The notes under the pieces are model-generated. The model was not told where the DNA came from, ran no database searches, and saw only the letters and a program-made list of their open reading frames with translations. Of a stretch of DNA of 64,000 nucleotides, positions 33,088 to 45,086 are shown in pieces. Position numbers and translations under genes: made by a program. Each line of letters opens with the position of its first letter. Positions within the stretch are counted from its first letter, which is position 1. This stretch comes from Panagrolaimus kolymaensis (lineage: Eukaryota; Nematoda; Chromadorea; Rhabditida; Panagrolaimidae): the NCBI GenBank assembly GCA_028622995.1, contig JAJQJQ010000014.1, positions 4,340,001 through 4,404,000 of the forward strand, read 5' to 3'.

Positions 33088-35243
33088 CTAAAAATATAAA
33101 GATTTTTTTGATATTGAAACAAACGATTGTAAAAAGCTGCTAATACAACGACGACGCGTTTATGTTTTTAATTACTAAATATCAAAAAAAAACTACAGAT
33201 TTAGTTAACAAATTTAAAGCAAGCCCGAAAAGGAAATTTTCTTTTTTACATGTCTGTCGAAAATATACGGTGAAGGAAGCATAGAAAAAAATAGGCCAAA
33301 AAAATTTGTTTTTTATTCAAAATAACAAAAAAGCTCACAATTAAGTAATTTTATACAAAACACACTCACAAAATAAACATGTGGGTGGTTAACAATTATC
33401 ATTAGGAAAGTTATGAAAAATAGCCTTTTGTCTTTAGACGGTTACAAAATAGTATTTTGAAATAAAGAAAAATTGCTGCTAGTAAGAAAGCGATCGATGC
33501 CTTCATTTATCCACTCACATTATTTAGTAAATGTTTTGAAAGTGATGAAAAGAGAAAAAATTCAAAAACAAACCAAAAGAGCCCAGTTCGTTGGCGCCAA
33601 CAATATTAGAAAAGTTTGCCCTTTGACTATACATATGTACATCATTTTTTGACTTGCGCTGCCTTCGTCAGCATTCATCGCAGGGAATAAAGGAAATAAA
33701 ACCATTTTTAGAAATTTATTTTCGATATCGCGAAAAAAACATTGACATTAGCAGCTGGAAAAAAATGAAAAAGGATAGTTATTTCTTTTTTTGCGATAGT
33801 CTTTGTTTGGAACGATGATGAGAGACAAAAAATAAACACACATTAAACATTCTATTTCGAAACAAAGAGTTTATAAATAAAGCTTTAGACTACTGTAGAT
33901 TATAGTAATTTGATGCAAAAATGTATTAGAAATATTTAAAAAAATTATATTCCTATAAATATCTCAACCAACAACTTTAAGAATCCAAAAAAATCTTCTC
34001 TGTTTTTTCCTTCATAAAAATTAAAGCAACAATAACGCAACAAAAATTTTTCTATGAATCATTATAAATTTTTTGTTGGATTTGGCATTGATGAAAAAAA
34101 TCATAAAAGCAAGGTGAATAGCAGCACCAAAGTTTTATTATCAAAAAAAAGATTTATATTACTTTGTTAATTTTATCGCCTTTAACCAACAATCTAACAA
34201 ACACTAACTAAGTCTTCTCTCATTTTTCAAACATTTTTAAAAGTCTAGGTATATCAAATACACAAGTGCGATTTTAAGAATTAAAAGCTGTGGTAAAAAA
34301 AATAAAAAAAATCAGAAAAATCGATTTTTTCTTTCTATGGTATCTGAAAAAAAAAACACTACCATTCTTTTGCCGGGTTTGAAAGTTTTGATCTTTGTAA
34401 AAGTCTTTCTTCAAATTTTGTTTATCGCTATTTTTAACCTTCAATTCATTTTTCTTATTTTTTCTTTTTTTTTTTTCACCTTTCTCACGAAAAACTAATT
34501 TTGGATTATGAAATTTTGTCTTTGTCTAAAAAGTATGCGTCGTTTTGCCGTATCTTCCACCGTTGACTGTCACCGCGCTTTTTTCTAAAAACATTTCGAA
34601 GCTTATTCTTTTTTAGGTTGTCGATACGAAACCATATAAAAAAGGGCCGGAAATTTATCATCGGGGCCATTTTTGAGTCAGCCTTATTTTTAGTTCTATT
34701 TTGTCTTTGGTTGAGTAAATTTAGAAATAAATAAAAAAATAAAACTAATTTGTCTTATTTTTCTCCGGAATCATAAGAGCTTCACCGATTCTTCCAAGGA
34801 CACCAGTAACGCATATACTTACCCAAATTCGGGTTTTGTCTTTTTTTGGCAATATAAAATCGCATTTTTGCTTTTTTCTTAATTGATTCGGTTTTAAAAT
34901 TTTATTTGGATTTATTTTTATTTAAGAAAAAGTTTATTTATATTTGTACAATATTTTTTGGAAACGCGTGCGTTTTTTTAAACTTAAAAAACATTTATTT
35001 CCACATATCTGATTTTGCACAAAAGCCTTTACCTAAAAACTTTGAAATAACCGTTGATAGCTAAAGTCGATTATCAGTTTCTGAGACGCATCTGCTATTA
35101 TTTTTTTTATCCCTAATTTTTTATAATATATCAATAATCAACTTAATAATAAAACCAGCGACTCAAAATTTTTAAACAATTTTATAATTACCTCAACTTT
35201 ACATATTAGAAATTCAATCGACAGAAAATGTTTCTCAAAATTG
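33088..35243. other. Non-coding region upstream of calpain
   Basis: About 2.1 kb, AT-rich, with no supported gene. It may contain the calpain promoter and that of the short F-box-family gene. Confidence 0.35.
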
Positions 35244-35829
35244 ATGTTGCAAAAATTTTGCTCGTTCCGAATTAAATATTTGAAACTTCACGAGCAAGAT
35301 TTAACATTAAAAGATTTTCACTCCATCAATGAAGCAAGTAGCCTTGTCACCGTTCGGCTTATAGACGTTAATATTTTTAATGATGTTGAATTTACAACAT
35401 TGGAATCTGTTGTTGCATGTTTTCCAAGTGTCAAAAATTTTTATCTAAAGTAAGTAAATTTTTTTTCTTGCCTTTTAACAATCATGGATTCGAATAACGA
35501 TTTTTAGAACTGATAGTCTTATTTACACTGAAAAATCTGCTGAAAACATTGCAAATTTGAATAGAAAAATAAAATTTCGTGAATTTGTATTATTTCGGGT
35601 TCCAAATACATTTGAACCCAATGATTTTTGTGTTTTTATAAAAGTAAGCTTGGTTATTAAAAAAATCAAAATATGGAAAACCAAAAATTTTTAGAAACAC
35701 CTAGAAGATTACGGCATTGTCCATGTGAAATTTCCTAATGTTGATGATAGTATAAATTTTTCCGAAGTAATTGAAGAATTTCTGCTCCAATGGCAACCAA
35801 AAAATGCTGCTCCAATTTTCTACAATTAA
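35244..35829 (+). CDS. Short F-box-family relative (C-terminal half only)
   Basis: Exons are 35244-35449, 35508-35643 and 35695-35829, 158 residues. The middle exon is 136 bases with phases 2 to 0, identical in size and phase to the module-ending exons of 26952-28838. The sequence pattern (LTLKDFHSINEASSLVTVRL..., then FYN at the end) fits the C-terminal half of that family. The N-terminal F-box-like block (…CKYF) is absent. It is either a truncated family member or one whose 5' exons I could not find. Conserved splice structure argues it was recently functional. Confidence 0.5.
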
Positions 35830-35956
35830 TAAAAAATATTATGATTATTATTTTTTTTACCATGGAGGTATATATTTTTTTTAAATGTTTTAAATCGTGC
35901 TTGTTCTTAACTTTATGAATTTCTTAGCATTTAACATTTATACAAAAATTAGGTAA

Positions 35957-37374
35957 TCATTTATTCCACATTTTATGTAAAGTTTTAAAATAAACATCGG
36001 TTGCTTTTATGGTAGATAAATCCTTTATGAGATTATCTCTTCTTTTGAAACATATTATAATATCATGGCATAAAAGAAAGCCATAAACGGTTGATCCAAT
36101 GGAACCAACTTCGAACCACTAAAAATTTAGAAATTTTCAAAATTGTGAAACTATTTCTGGGCCTCAAACAAAACCTACCACAAAACTCAGCGCGAATCCA
36201 GTTAATATACTTAATTTCAAAAAATAAACACTAATTATGGTTGCTAAAAGTGATAAACAACCAAAAATAAAATTTATAAACGTTTCAGGCAAAAAATGTG
36301 TTAAAATTTCCAAATTTTTTGAAAACTAAAAAACAACAAAATTGTAAATATCGTAATTAATTTTGGAAAAGCATACCGCGTGCCTTTCAGCCAAGGAACT
36401 AGAAAATACAGATTTTCGACGCATTTCTTTAACAATTTTATATAAATGCGTTGTAATCTAAAAAAATATATAAATTAATTTCTTACCACAAAAAATAAAG
36501 CGTTTATAAAACTTACAAGTGCACTAAAAAGTTGGATCAGCGCAATTATTAATGAAAAAAATATAATAAAATTTTCAGATTCCACTAAAAAAATTAAACT
36601 ATTGTATTACAAAAAAATACAAACATGAAAAAATTTGTCAGATTTTGATAAAAATGAATAAATGTTTATCGGTTAACAGCTCAAAATAATTTTTTTTTTC
36701 ATCCATTTTTGGCCAAATTTATAAAAAAATCTTACCAAAACTAAAAAAAATTGAGAAACCAAAAACAATTGAAATAAAAATCAATATAACAACCAGCAGT
36801 AGAGTAACAAAAATTGAAGCGGGTGAATTTCCATAACTTCTAATTCGACTTGTTTTTAATAATAAATCTATTACAAGCAAATATGGATATAGCCTTAATT
36901 GAATAACAAAAACCGTTAATATTCCATTTAAAGTTATAATCGTGGATGAAATAACACTGTATCGACCATTTAATAATAAAGTTGTGAGAGTAAATGCAAT
37001 GGAACTATGAGTTAATTTTGTCAATTGATAAAAGATAGCTATTATTCTAAAATTTCAAAAACCATAAAATATTATTTAAAAAAGTTTAGTGTTTAGTTTA
37101 TAAATTTTTGAGAATTTAAAAGCGGAATTTTTAATTTTGCTAAAAATAAATATTCGAGTTGGAACTTTTTTTATACCATTGATGAAAAAAAAACTCACTT
37201 GGATGTGGAATGATCAGAAAAATGATATTTTTTAATTGTAAAATAAATAGTTACAAACATTAAAGTTAAAATACTGATAGCTGATATAACTTGATAAATT
37301 CGATATGAAATTACATCTACATCATTATTATAAACGGTTAAAGAAATATCGGTAGAAGGGAATAAATTTGACAT
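35957..37374 (-). CDS. Sra-superfamily (Sre/Srab-like) chemoreceptor
   Basis: Exons are 37374-37199, 37046-36736, 36584-36517, 36457-36377, 36325-36179 and 36118-35957, 314 residues with closed phases. Seven hydrophobic segments are visible. SSSLAERHA followed by FSKNLEILTHFLP resembles the conserved LSERYQxxEN motif before helix 6 of the Sra superfamily. This differs from the Srh-like cluster at 4588-18662, and no CACCTG box is seen in its first 200 upstream bases. Expected to be a plasma-membrane chemosensory GPCR. Assignment to a single subfamily (Sre, Sra, Srab) is not secure. Confidence 0.75.
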
Positions 37375-37911
37375 TTTTTTTATTTTTGTTGTTGATAGTT
37401 TGTTTAACTACGCAATATAAATTTGAAAATCTAAAGATTAAAATTATTTTATTGTTTTTTTTAAATTAAAATGGCGTGAGAATTTTTAGTGAAACTCAAT
37501 GGGAAAGTCTAAAATAATTTTCTGGGTAAATACAAAAATGAGAACAACAAAAAAAGAGAAGACAAAATGCTTATGTTTTGCTGCTTTAAAGATTTGAATA
37601 ACAACAGATATTTATGTATTCAAACTATAAATAGAGCGAAAATAAGAGACCAAATGAAAAAGAAAAAATGTTACACAAAAAAATCGGGAAAATAAATATT
37701 CATTTTAATGTTTTTTGGTTGATAAAAACTTACTGTCATCAAATTCATATATAAGATGACAAATTTTAAAGAGGAGACAAATAAGTTGAAGTGAAAAAAA
37801 AATTTTTTTTTACATCGTTTTGCTACTTCCAAGAAAAATTGTTTGTTTATAAAAACAAATTGTAAAATTATTCACAAAATTTAACGACCTATACTTTTAA
37901 AAATTAATGAA

Positions 37912-38226
37912 AATGATTTATTGCCCAATGACTCCTCTTAACGCAATCGTATTGATAAATGTGTTTATTGTTTATCTAAATAATGTGAGCGTAAATTTGG
38001 AAAAAAATTTTACAATATTAAATTTTTAATTAATTTTTTATTTATAAAAAATTTGAGAATTAACGAAAACTTGAAAGAATTTCATAGAAATTTAAAGCAA
38101 TGGCAAATGACAAAGGAAATCAATTGGAAAAGATGTGTATCTGCTGCCAACACAGAGACTTTCTGCTTTTTTGAATTCACGAGGCTCTTGCATCTAAGAA
38201 AAAAAAATGTTAAAAAAGATTTCTAA
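37912..38226 (+). CDS. Tentative small secreted peptide gene
   Basis: A signal-like N-terminus (MTPLNAIVLINVFIVYLNN) runs to a GTGAGC donor near 37984. An AG acceptor near 38099 joins in phase to about 43 codons (QWQMTKEINWKRC..., with two Cys). No family resemblance and other acceptors are possible, so this may be chance. Confidence 0.18.
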
Positions 38227-38485
38227 AAAAATAAACAAAAAAATCTTTTGTGAAAACATGGACTTTTAATAATTCTTAAAATTTTATTAATTTATTTATT
38301 AAAAAAATACATAAAAAACATGCAAAAGTAAAGAGTGTTCAGAAATCTGGACACACAAAAATAAATATAAAATCATGAAGAAAAAAAAATGAAGAAAAAA
38401 TTATTTTTTTAATGTGGCCAATTATCAAAGTTTTAAATACGTAAAGCCAAAGCAATTAAATTAAGTTTTCAGAATTAATTTTCTT

Positions 38486-39462
38486 TTAATTTTTAGTAAT
38501 TTTATCTTTAATTGCTTTCATTCCACCAAATAATTCTGAACTTTCAATTTTCTTTTTAAGATCATCCGGAGCTGAAGCTAAGGCATCTTTAATTTGTTGT
38601 TGTTCTTGTTCGAATGTGAGAGACATGTTATTGCTGATTTGAGTGATTTTATCTCCAATGGTTTTGGCGCCATCGCCCATGCTTGAAATTTTTTCATTTA
38701 ATTTTGTTGCTGCTTCATTGTGTTTGGCTTGGAATTGTTCGATGGCAGCGGTGAATTTTTGCTGAAAAAAAATTTTTTTAGACATAATTTTTGGGTTTTT
38801 GGGATTTAAGAAAATTATAAAATTTTAAGTTCTAACAACGCAAAAAAAAATTTGAACTTAAAAAAAAATAGAAATTTTAGCTTTGGTTTTGGAAAACTTA
38901 AAATTATTTTTAGATTTTTCACTTTGTGACTCTCCAAAAGTTGATGCGGGAAACATAAATCTCAAACTTTTATTTCAAAAAGCAACAATTTATTTTTTAT
39001 TTTCGTCTGTTAAACCCCGGAAATTTCTTAAATTCATGCGATGAAAACTTTTCTCAAATTTTTTTTATCGAAAAGTAAAAACTTATTTATCATTTTTCGG
39101 TGATCAAGGACTTCACAAAAATTTTCATAAAAACAAACCTGAGCTTCTTCACCAATTCCACCCGCGAAAGCTTTGATTTGATCAGAAATTTGTTGTTTGG
39201 TTAAACTTTTATCTCGAAGAATATTATGAACTTGTTGACGTTGTTCCGTGGTTAAACCATTAAATAAATCTTTTAAAGTTCCAGAAAGTTCTGATGATGA
39301 TGAAACCGAACTATCGGCCCCATCAGCAGGTGGTTTTTCTTCAGCAGATTTTTTTGGATCTTCAACTTCGGCGGCATTGGCATTAGCATCATTTTCATTT
39401 CCATGAATGACAACAATAAAAATGAAAGAAGCAATAACAAGAATTAATTTTAGAGAAAACAT
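38486..39462 (-). CDS. SXP/RAL-2 family secreted protein (DUF148)
   Basis: Exons are 39462-39139 and 38761-38486, 199 residues. The signal peptide is MFSLKLILVIASFIFIVVI. An acidic low-complexity stretch (AAEVEDPKKSAEEKPP) precedes the family core: repeated amphipathic helices with LTTEQRQQVHNILRDKSLTK and the conserved NNMSLTFEQEQQQIKDAL, close to the ISxIxNDMSIT.EEQQQI pattern of nematode DUF148 proteins. These are small helical, abundantly secreted nematode proteins; several are immunogenic in parasitic species and some are reported to bind metal or hydrophobic ligands. The start at 39462 is preferred over the longer frame at 39498 because only it gives a signal peptide. The intron is 377 bases. 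Confidence 0.88.
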
Positions 39463-40144
39463 TTTTTTCTTCCAAATTTCCAAAATTTTGTTAAACAAAA
39501 CAAAAAACTGTTATACTTTTTTGGAAGTTTGGTGCTGCTTTTATAGTGGCCACGAAAAAGAAGAAGTCAAAGCTCAAAAAATAGTTGCCTGGAGTAACTT
39601 TGTCTGTATCCATGGATTTGTCTTTTTTTCTTCTTGTTTGTGTTTGCAAAAAAACAAAACAATAATAGCAACGACCAACCATTTTTTAAAAATGGATGAT
39701 TTAGGGATTTCAAAAAAATGAATAGTTTATGACTCGTTAAAATCCAATTATTTTTAAAAAAGTGGATGGATAAAAACTGGATTTTGTTACGCAATTAAAA
39801 ATTGAACGGGATCAAATTTTAAAAGTTCTTATACAATTTTACTAAAAAAAGCAAAGTTTCCTTTTTTTTGTTGAAAAAATGAATTATTAAAACTTGTTAA
39901 TTAAAAATCGAAAAAGTAAATAAAATAAATTAAGTAAATGTTAGCTTTGAGAAGCAGCAAAAAAAAATAAGTAAAAAAATAACTCATGAAAAAATTCCTA
40001 TAACGATTGTTTTATTAAGAGGACAAGTTGTGCAGTTGCTTTTTCCCGTTATTTTTCATAAAAAAAATCTTTTAAAAAAAACGTTGCAAAAAAGATATTT
40101 GAGCCAACTTTATTTATTAAAATATTTTTTGATATCTTATAAAG
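39463..40144. other. Divergent intergenic region
   Basis: Lies between the starts of the SXP/RAL-2 gene (minus) and FLYWCH-like gene A (plus). It should contain both promoters. No gene or repeat recognised. Confidence 0.35.
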
Positions 40145-43100
40145 ATGTCAGCTGAAGATAAACCCGATTTAAATGGATCTCCGTCACTAGAAGTAATAAT
40201 TTTATTTCGTTTTAGCTTTTTCTAATTTTTCTCTTTTTTCTTTCAGAATCGAGCTGAATTATTTGGATTTACTAAAAAAACAAATAAACTTTGTTGTAAA
40301 GGTTTTTGTTTAGTTGAAATTGATGAAAATTCTAAGCAACTTATTATTAGTTCAAGTAATAAAGGTATAATTCTTGCATTTTTTATATGCGTTTTGAATT
40401 TATAAATAAATTTTTTTTACAGAATTTAAAACTCTTGAGGCCCAATTATCTCGTAAAATCATTCATCAAAAAGTATGCCTCTTTTTTTCTGATTTTGATT
40501 CTTGCTTTTTAATAACTCCATTTATAGAATATTTTATGCATCTTTGCAACCGTGCAATCCGATAATTTGGTAATAGTCTTCCAAAATGATGAAATCTGTA
40601 AAAAAGTTTTTGATGACATTAGCATAGTTAAAGTATGTCTCTCGTTTTTTCTATGAACATTTAAAATCATTTTTAACTTTCTAAAAATCATTAAATATTC
40701 AAATTTTTAGGTTAGTGTTTCTTCTCGGCGATCAGGAATTGAATCCACTCAACACCTCTTCCAAGAAAAATTTCTTCTTCCAGCAATATATGAAATTATA
40801 AATTCTGATAAACGATCTGTGGATGCTCGACTTCAATCTGTTGTTACAAATTTCCTTATTTCTTCCAAACCTAAAGAAATGGAAGAATATAACAAAATTT
40901 TTAAAGAAAAGAAAATATATAAAAAGGTTGTTTTAATTTTGGCAGAAGAAACGCCAAAAACAACGAATAAAGAAAATGGGAATAATTCATTATTTATGAA
41001 TGATAGTTTAAACTCGGAAGATGGAAGCCAAGTTAAACCAAGCCCAAGAATTCTGTCAAGAAAGCGAGGAGGAATAGCATCTTCAAGACCCGTGAAAGTT
41101 AAGGAAGAAATTGTTGATGTTGGACTTGATGATGATAATGAATCTGATTCAGAAAAACATGAAGATAACGATAGCGATGATGATGACGAAGACACTGAAG
41201 AGTAAGTTCATGAGAATAATAAAATTAATATATCTCCATTTACAAATTTTGATACTTTAAAAAAATTAAAAGAATTATGGAAATTCGAATAAAATTATTC
41301 GGGCAATTTGGATATATTTTTACTAAATATTTTTTAGCTACTAACCCTTATTTTATGCTAATTTTGTTATTTTTTAGCAGTGATTATTCGCCTGTGCCTT
41401 CTAAAAAGCCTCGCAATAGTCGTCATTCTATTCCTCCTCCAACAGCGGAAACTTCAATTATTAGATCTCCTAATTATAAAGTTGAACAATTTACTCAAAA
41501 TAATATTGTCAAATCCAAGCTTATTGTTTTCACTGATCCTCCAGAAAATACTTTTTGCTACGAATTTGATTGGGATGAATCCAAAAAGCGATTTATATGT
41601 TGCGGGTGTCGAAGCAAACAAAAGCGAACCACAGCCACCCTTGATCGAGATGAAAATCAAGAATATTTTGTTAAACCGGGCGAAGAAATACATATTTGTA
41701 GAATTCGAAGATACAATCCGAAAAAATTTATGAACAAACAAAAAATTATGAAACCTGGATTTGAAATCATTGAAGAAACTGAAAGACGAAGGGAGCGATT
41801 GCTTGTTTTCGATGCGGATAATCGAAAACTTTGCTTTGAATATATCCGATTTTTTTCTGAAGTTCGATTTTGCTGTCGAGAATGTTTAAGCCAAGGCAGG
41901 CGAGTCACCGCAAAATTAATTGAAAACGACGATGGAGACTCATATATCCAATTAAATAATGTTGAGCATGTTTGTGGACTTCGAGCTTATGATTGCAGCA
42001 CTAAAGAAACCATAAAATCAGAAAATTCTGAACCTTCTTCTTCAAAATTTAAGAAAATTGTGAAATTCCCTGATTTTGAAATACAAAATTATTTGAAAAA
42101 TGGTGAATCACGAAAAAAATTAATCATTTTTAATTCAGCTGATCGAAATTTATGTTATCAATATTATTATCGCTCACAAGATGATAAATATGTTTGTGGA
42201 TTTTGTCAATCCAAAGATAAACGAGTTACAGCAAAACTTATCAAAAATAGCGAAAGTGAAGATAGTTTTGTTGAACTTGGATCTATCAAACATGTTTGCT
42301 CGCTTCGTCCATATTCAAAAGAAAATGAAATAATTATGGAATCAGATAAATTTGATTTTCATGAATATTCAGATCGTCCATCAAAATTATTCATTTTTGC
42401 TTCAAATGATAAAAAGCTGTGTTATATTTTTTCTCGAACAACAGCGGAAAACAAATTTCGTTGTTTAAATTGTTTGAAAGCTTCTCAAAATCGAAATTCT
42501 TGTTATTTGACTTTGTGTAAACGAGAAAATGGAGAAATATATTTAATTCAAAGAAATCAACAACATTGTTGCATTCCAGAAGAATACAATCCTGAGAAAT
42601 TTGAACAAAAAATTATTAAATCTCCAGATTTTATGTTTTATGTTGAAACTTCAAAACCCAAAAAACTTCGAATAATTATTTTGCATCCAATTGACAAAGA
42701 TTTATGTTATATTTTCCAACTCGCAAGAAGTGATAATTCCATTAAATGTCATGCATGTTATAAATTTCATAAAAAAATGATTACAGGAAAAATTTGCAAA
42801 ACTGAAGAAAATGGCGAAGAATATATTTTACTTGGAAATGAAATTCGTGGTGCCACGCATATTTGTGAACCAATAAATTTTGAGGATGTTTATACCAAAG
42901 ATATTCAAATTTTACCCAACAGCGGATTAACAATAACTCCCGAGCCAAATCCTTTAACGAAACCCAATAAAATTTCCCAAATTGATGAAAACAAAATCGT
43001 TAAAAATGGAGATTTTGAATTTCAAACCAACGATCAAGGAAATCCAATGCTCATAATTTTCCATCCAAATAATCGAAATTTATGCTATGAATATTTTTAT

Positions 43101-43820
43101 GAAAATTATGGTAAAATATTTATTTGTAATAGTTGCAAATCAAGCAAAAAAAGAGTTTCTGCAAGAGTTATTGGAGCCGCCTCCGCTGAAAATAATGATG
43201 GATCCTCTTCTTCATATGTAAAATTGGGAGAAAACGAACACATTTGCGCCCCAAAAAAATATGTTCCAGAAAAAGATTTAATTATCACTGAAAATTTTAT
43301 GGTTTTTGATGATGAAAAAAAAGCTTCATCGAAGTTACTTATTTTTATTTCTGAATTTCATGATATGTGTTATGAATTTACTCAAAATCAATATGGAACT
43401 TATTATTGTAATGGATGTAAAAAAATGAAAGCTTATTTGACGGCGAAAGTTTTACAAGGTTTGTTTTAAAGTTTGCTTTCCATCAATTAATTTTACAACC
43501 CTTTTGACAAAAACTTTTTTTCATTTTTAAAAAAATTTTCTCATCGAGACTCTGAATCCTAGCTTTTGCTTTGATACATACACTATAACTGTCTAATTTC
43601 AGATGAGCACGGTGTAAATTATGTAAAAGTCAGAAAATTTCAACATATTTGTTCACCGATTCCTTATGTTCCAAAGAAATCGAAAACATTCCCTGAACAA
43701 GAGTTTAATGCAACCGAAGATATTAGGGAAGCTTCGTCAAAACAAAGTGAAAATAAAAAAATTGTTGCAACAAAGATTATTATTAAATCAGAATTTCAGC
43801 CACATTCAGAACCTTGCTAA
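40145..43820 (+). CDS. FLYWCH-like tandem zinc-finger protein A (seven repeats)
   Basis: Exons are 40145-40192, 40247-40364, 40423-40472, 40528-40632, 40711-41201, 41378-43458 and 43603-43820, 1036 residues. Residues about 17-190 form a beta-rich, PH-like module plus helices (inference), shared with gene B. An acidic Ser/Asp/Glu linker (DDDNESDSEKHEDNDSDD) and a basic patch (SRKRGG) follow. Then come seven repeats of 85-95 residues with the pattern LxIF...D..LCYEY...(F/Y)xCxxC....KRVTAK...(Y/F)(V/I)xL...HxC...Y.PEK. CxxC plus HxC could bind zinc; the shape resembles FLYWCH or WRKY-GCM1 fingers, usually DNA-binding. Acidic/basic linkers suggest a nuclear or chromatin role. An in-frame ATG at 41277 lies in an intron and is not the start. 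Confidence 0.78.
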
Positions 43821-44045
43821 TATAGATGATTGAGATTATTTCAGAAAAAAAAATATGATAGTTATTTATTTTTATTTTATTTTATTGGTATTACTAGTTT
43901 AAAATTGGTATGTTTCAGAATATACTTTATCAATAAATTAATTTTTATTTTTATTTCGAAATACAAAAAAAAAACCGCGAAATAAAAATTTGCAAGTTCC
44001 AAAGCCATCAACAACAAAAGTAAAAAAGTATTTGTTATAACTTAG

Positions 44046-44493
44046 TTAATTAGTGTACGAAGGTTTTTTACATGCTCCATAAGCATTATAACCTATACGT
44101 GAAGCCTGCCAATAGTAATATTCTTCAGTGAATGAGTTGTATTGTAGTGTAACACCATCGTTACGAGAAAGAGAATTTTTAATGCTGGCATATTTCAAAA
44201 AATCTGCTGATGTTCCATCGGTTGTATTCCAAGTTTGTCCATCATCTGAACTAAAAATACCTGTCCATAAATCGGCGCCATTCGGGGGAGAAAGATCTAA
44301 AAAAAAAATTTCTTCTTAAAATTGTTTTTGGAAATTGTAAGTGCACGAACCCATAAGAAATTTAAATTCTTCAAAGCTATGAATTGAAGTTGCATGAGCA
44401 CTGTAATTTTGACAAAGGGTTTCAGCTTCTAATCCCTTCATAATAGATGGAAAAATTTTATAGCATGATTGAGTGGGTGGTTGTATCAAGTTG
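44046..44493 (-). CDS. C-type-lectin-like protein (3' exons; 5' end unresolved)
   Basis: Exons are 44493-44351 and 44296-44046, in phase, about 131 residues. The first has the usual lectin-domain opening (SCYKIFPSIMKGLEAETLC..., ATSIHSFEEFKFLM). The second has LWTGIFSSDDGQTW and ends YGACKKPSYTN. Only three Cys are visible and the WND-type ligand motif is absent, so sugar binding is doubtful. The first exon needs an upstream exon ending in phase 2; the open frame at 44671-44877 does not look like a signal peptide, and I found no other. This may be a 5'-truncated copy. It sits between the two FLYWCH-like genes on the opposite strand. Confidence 0.6.
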
Positions 44494-45086
44494 CTTAAAA
44501 AAAAGAACAAAACAGTGAAAAAAATGCTCTTTATTGGTTTCCTCCCCCACAGAATTTTTTTTTCATAAATTAAACAAAAGTTTTGAAAGAAGCTTTAGCT
44601 TGATTCCAACCATTTTGTTGAAATATTTTACAAAAAATTTCATTAGTCCTTTTTTTATTTGTCAAAATGATTACCGGATCATATAGGCGAATAAAGTTTG
44701 AATATCATTATTTTGTCTGAAAAATAAATACATATTTCTAGAAAACCAATGTAATAAATAAAAAGGCGGGAAATCAAAAATTGCTTGAAAAAAGTTTTCT
44801 GGGAAGTGATAGGCCTTAAAGGATAAATGTAATGTCACAGCACAGGACACCCATCCTTTATTTTGCCATTTGCGCATTTTTTTTTCTGCTAAAAATTGTT
44901 TAACGAACTAAATACTCTAGAATATCCAAAAAAAGAAAAACGAAGGAAATTGTATGCCAAAAAAAGTGTCAAAGTGCAAGGGAGGATTTTTTTTCTTTAA
45001 CCAAAACCAGCAAGATCACTTTCAGTCATTCGGTTGAAAAATCAATTCGCTGCATTTTTTGTTGCTGCTCTTATTTGAGTTAAAAA

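Noticed and set aside
41277..41377. Start codon at 41277 as the beginning of the large zinc-finger protein
   Set aside because: The segment lies between a GTAAGT donor (41202) and an AG acceptor (41377) that join exons in phase; the real start is at 40145.
44671..44877. Minus-strand frame as the first exon of the lectin-like gene
   Set aside because: It has no signal peptide, no lectin features and no donor in phase 2 that fits the next exon.
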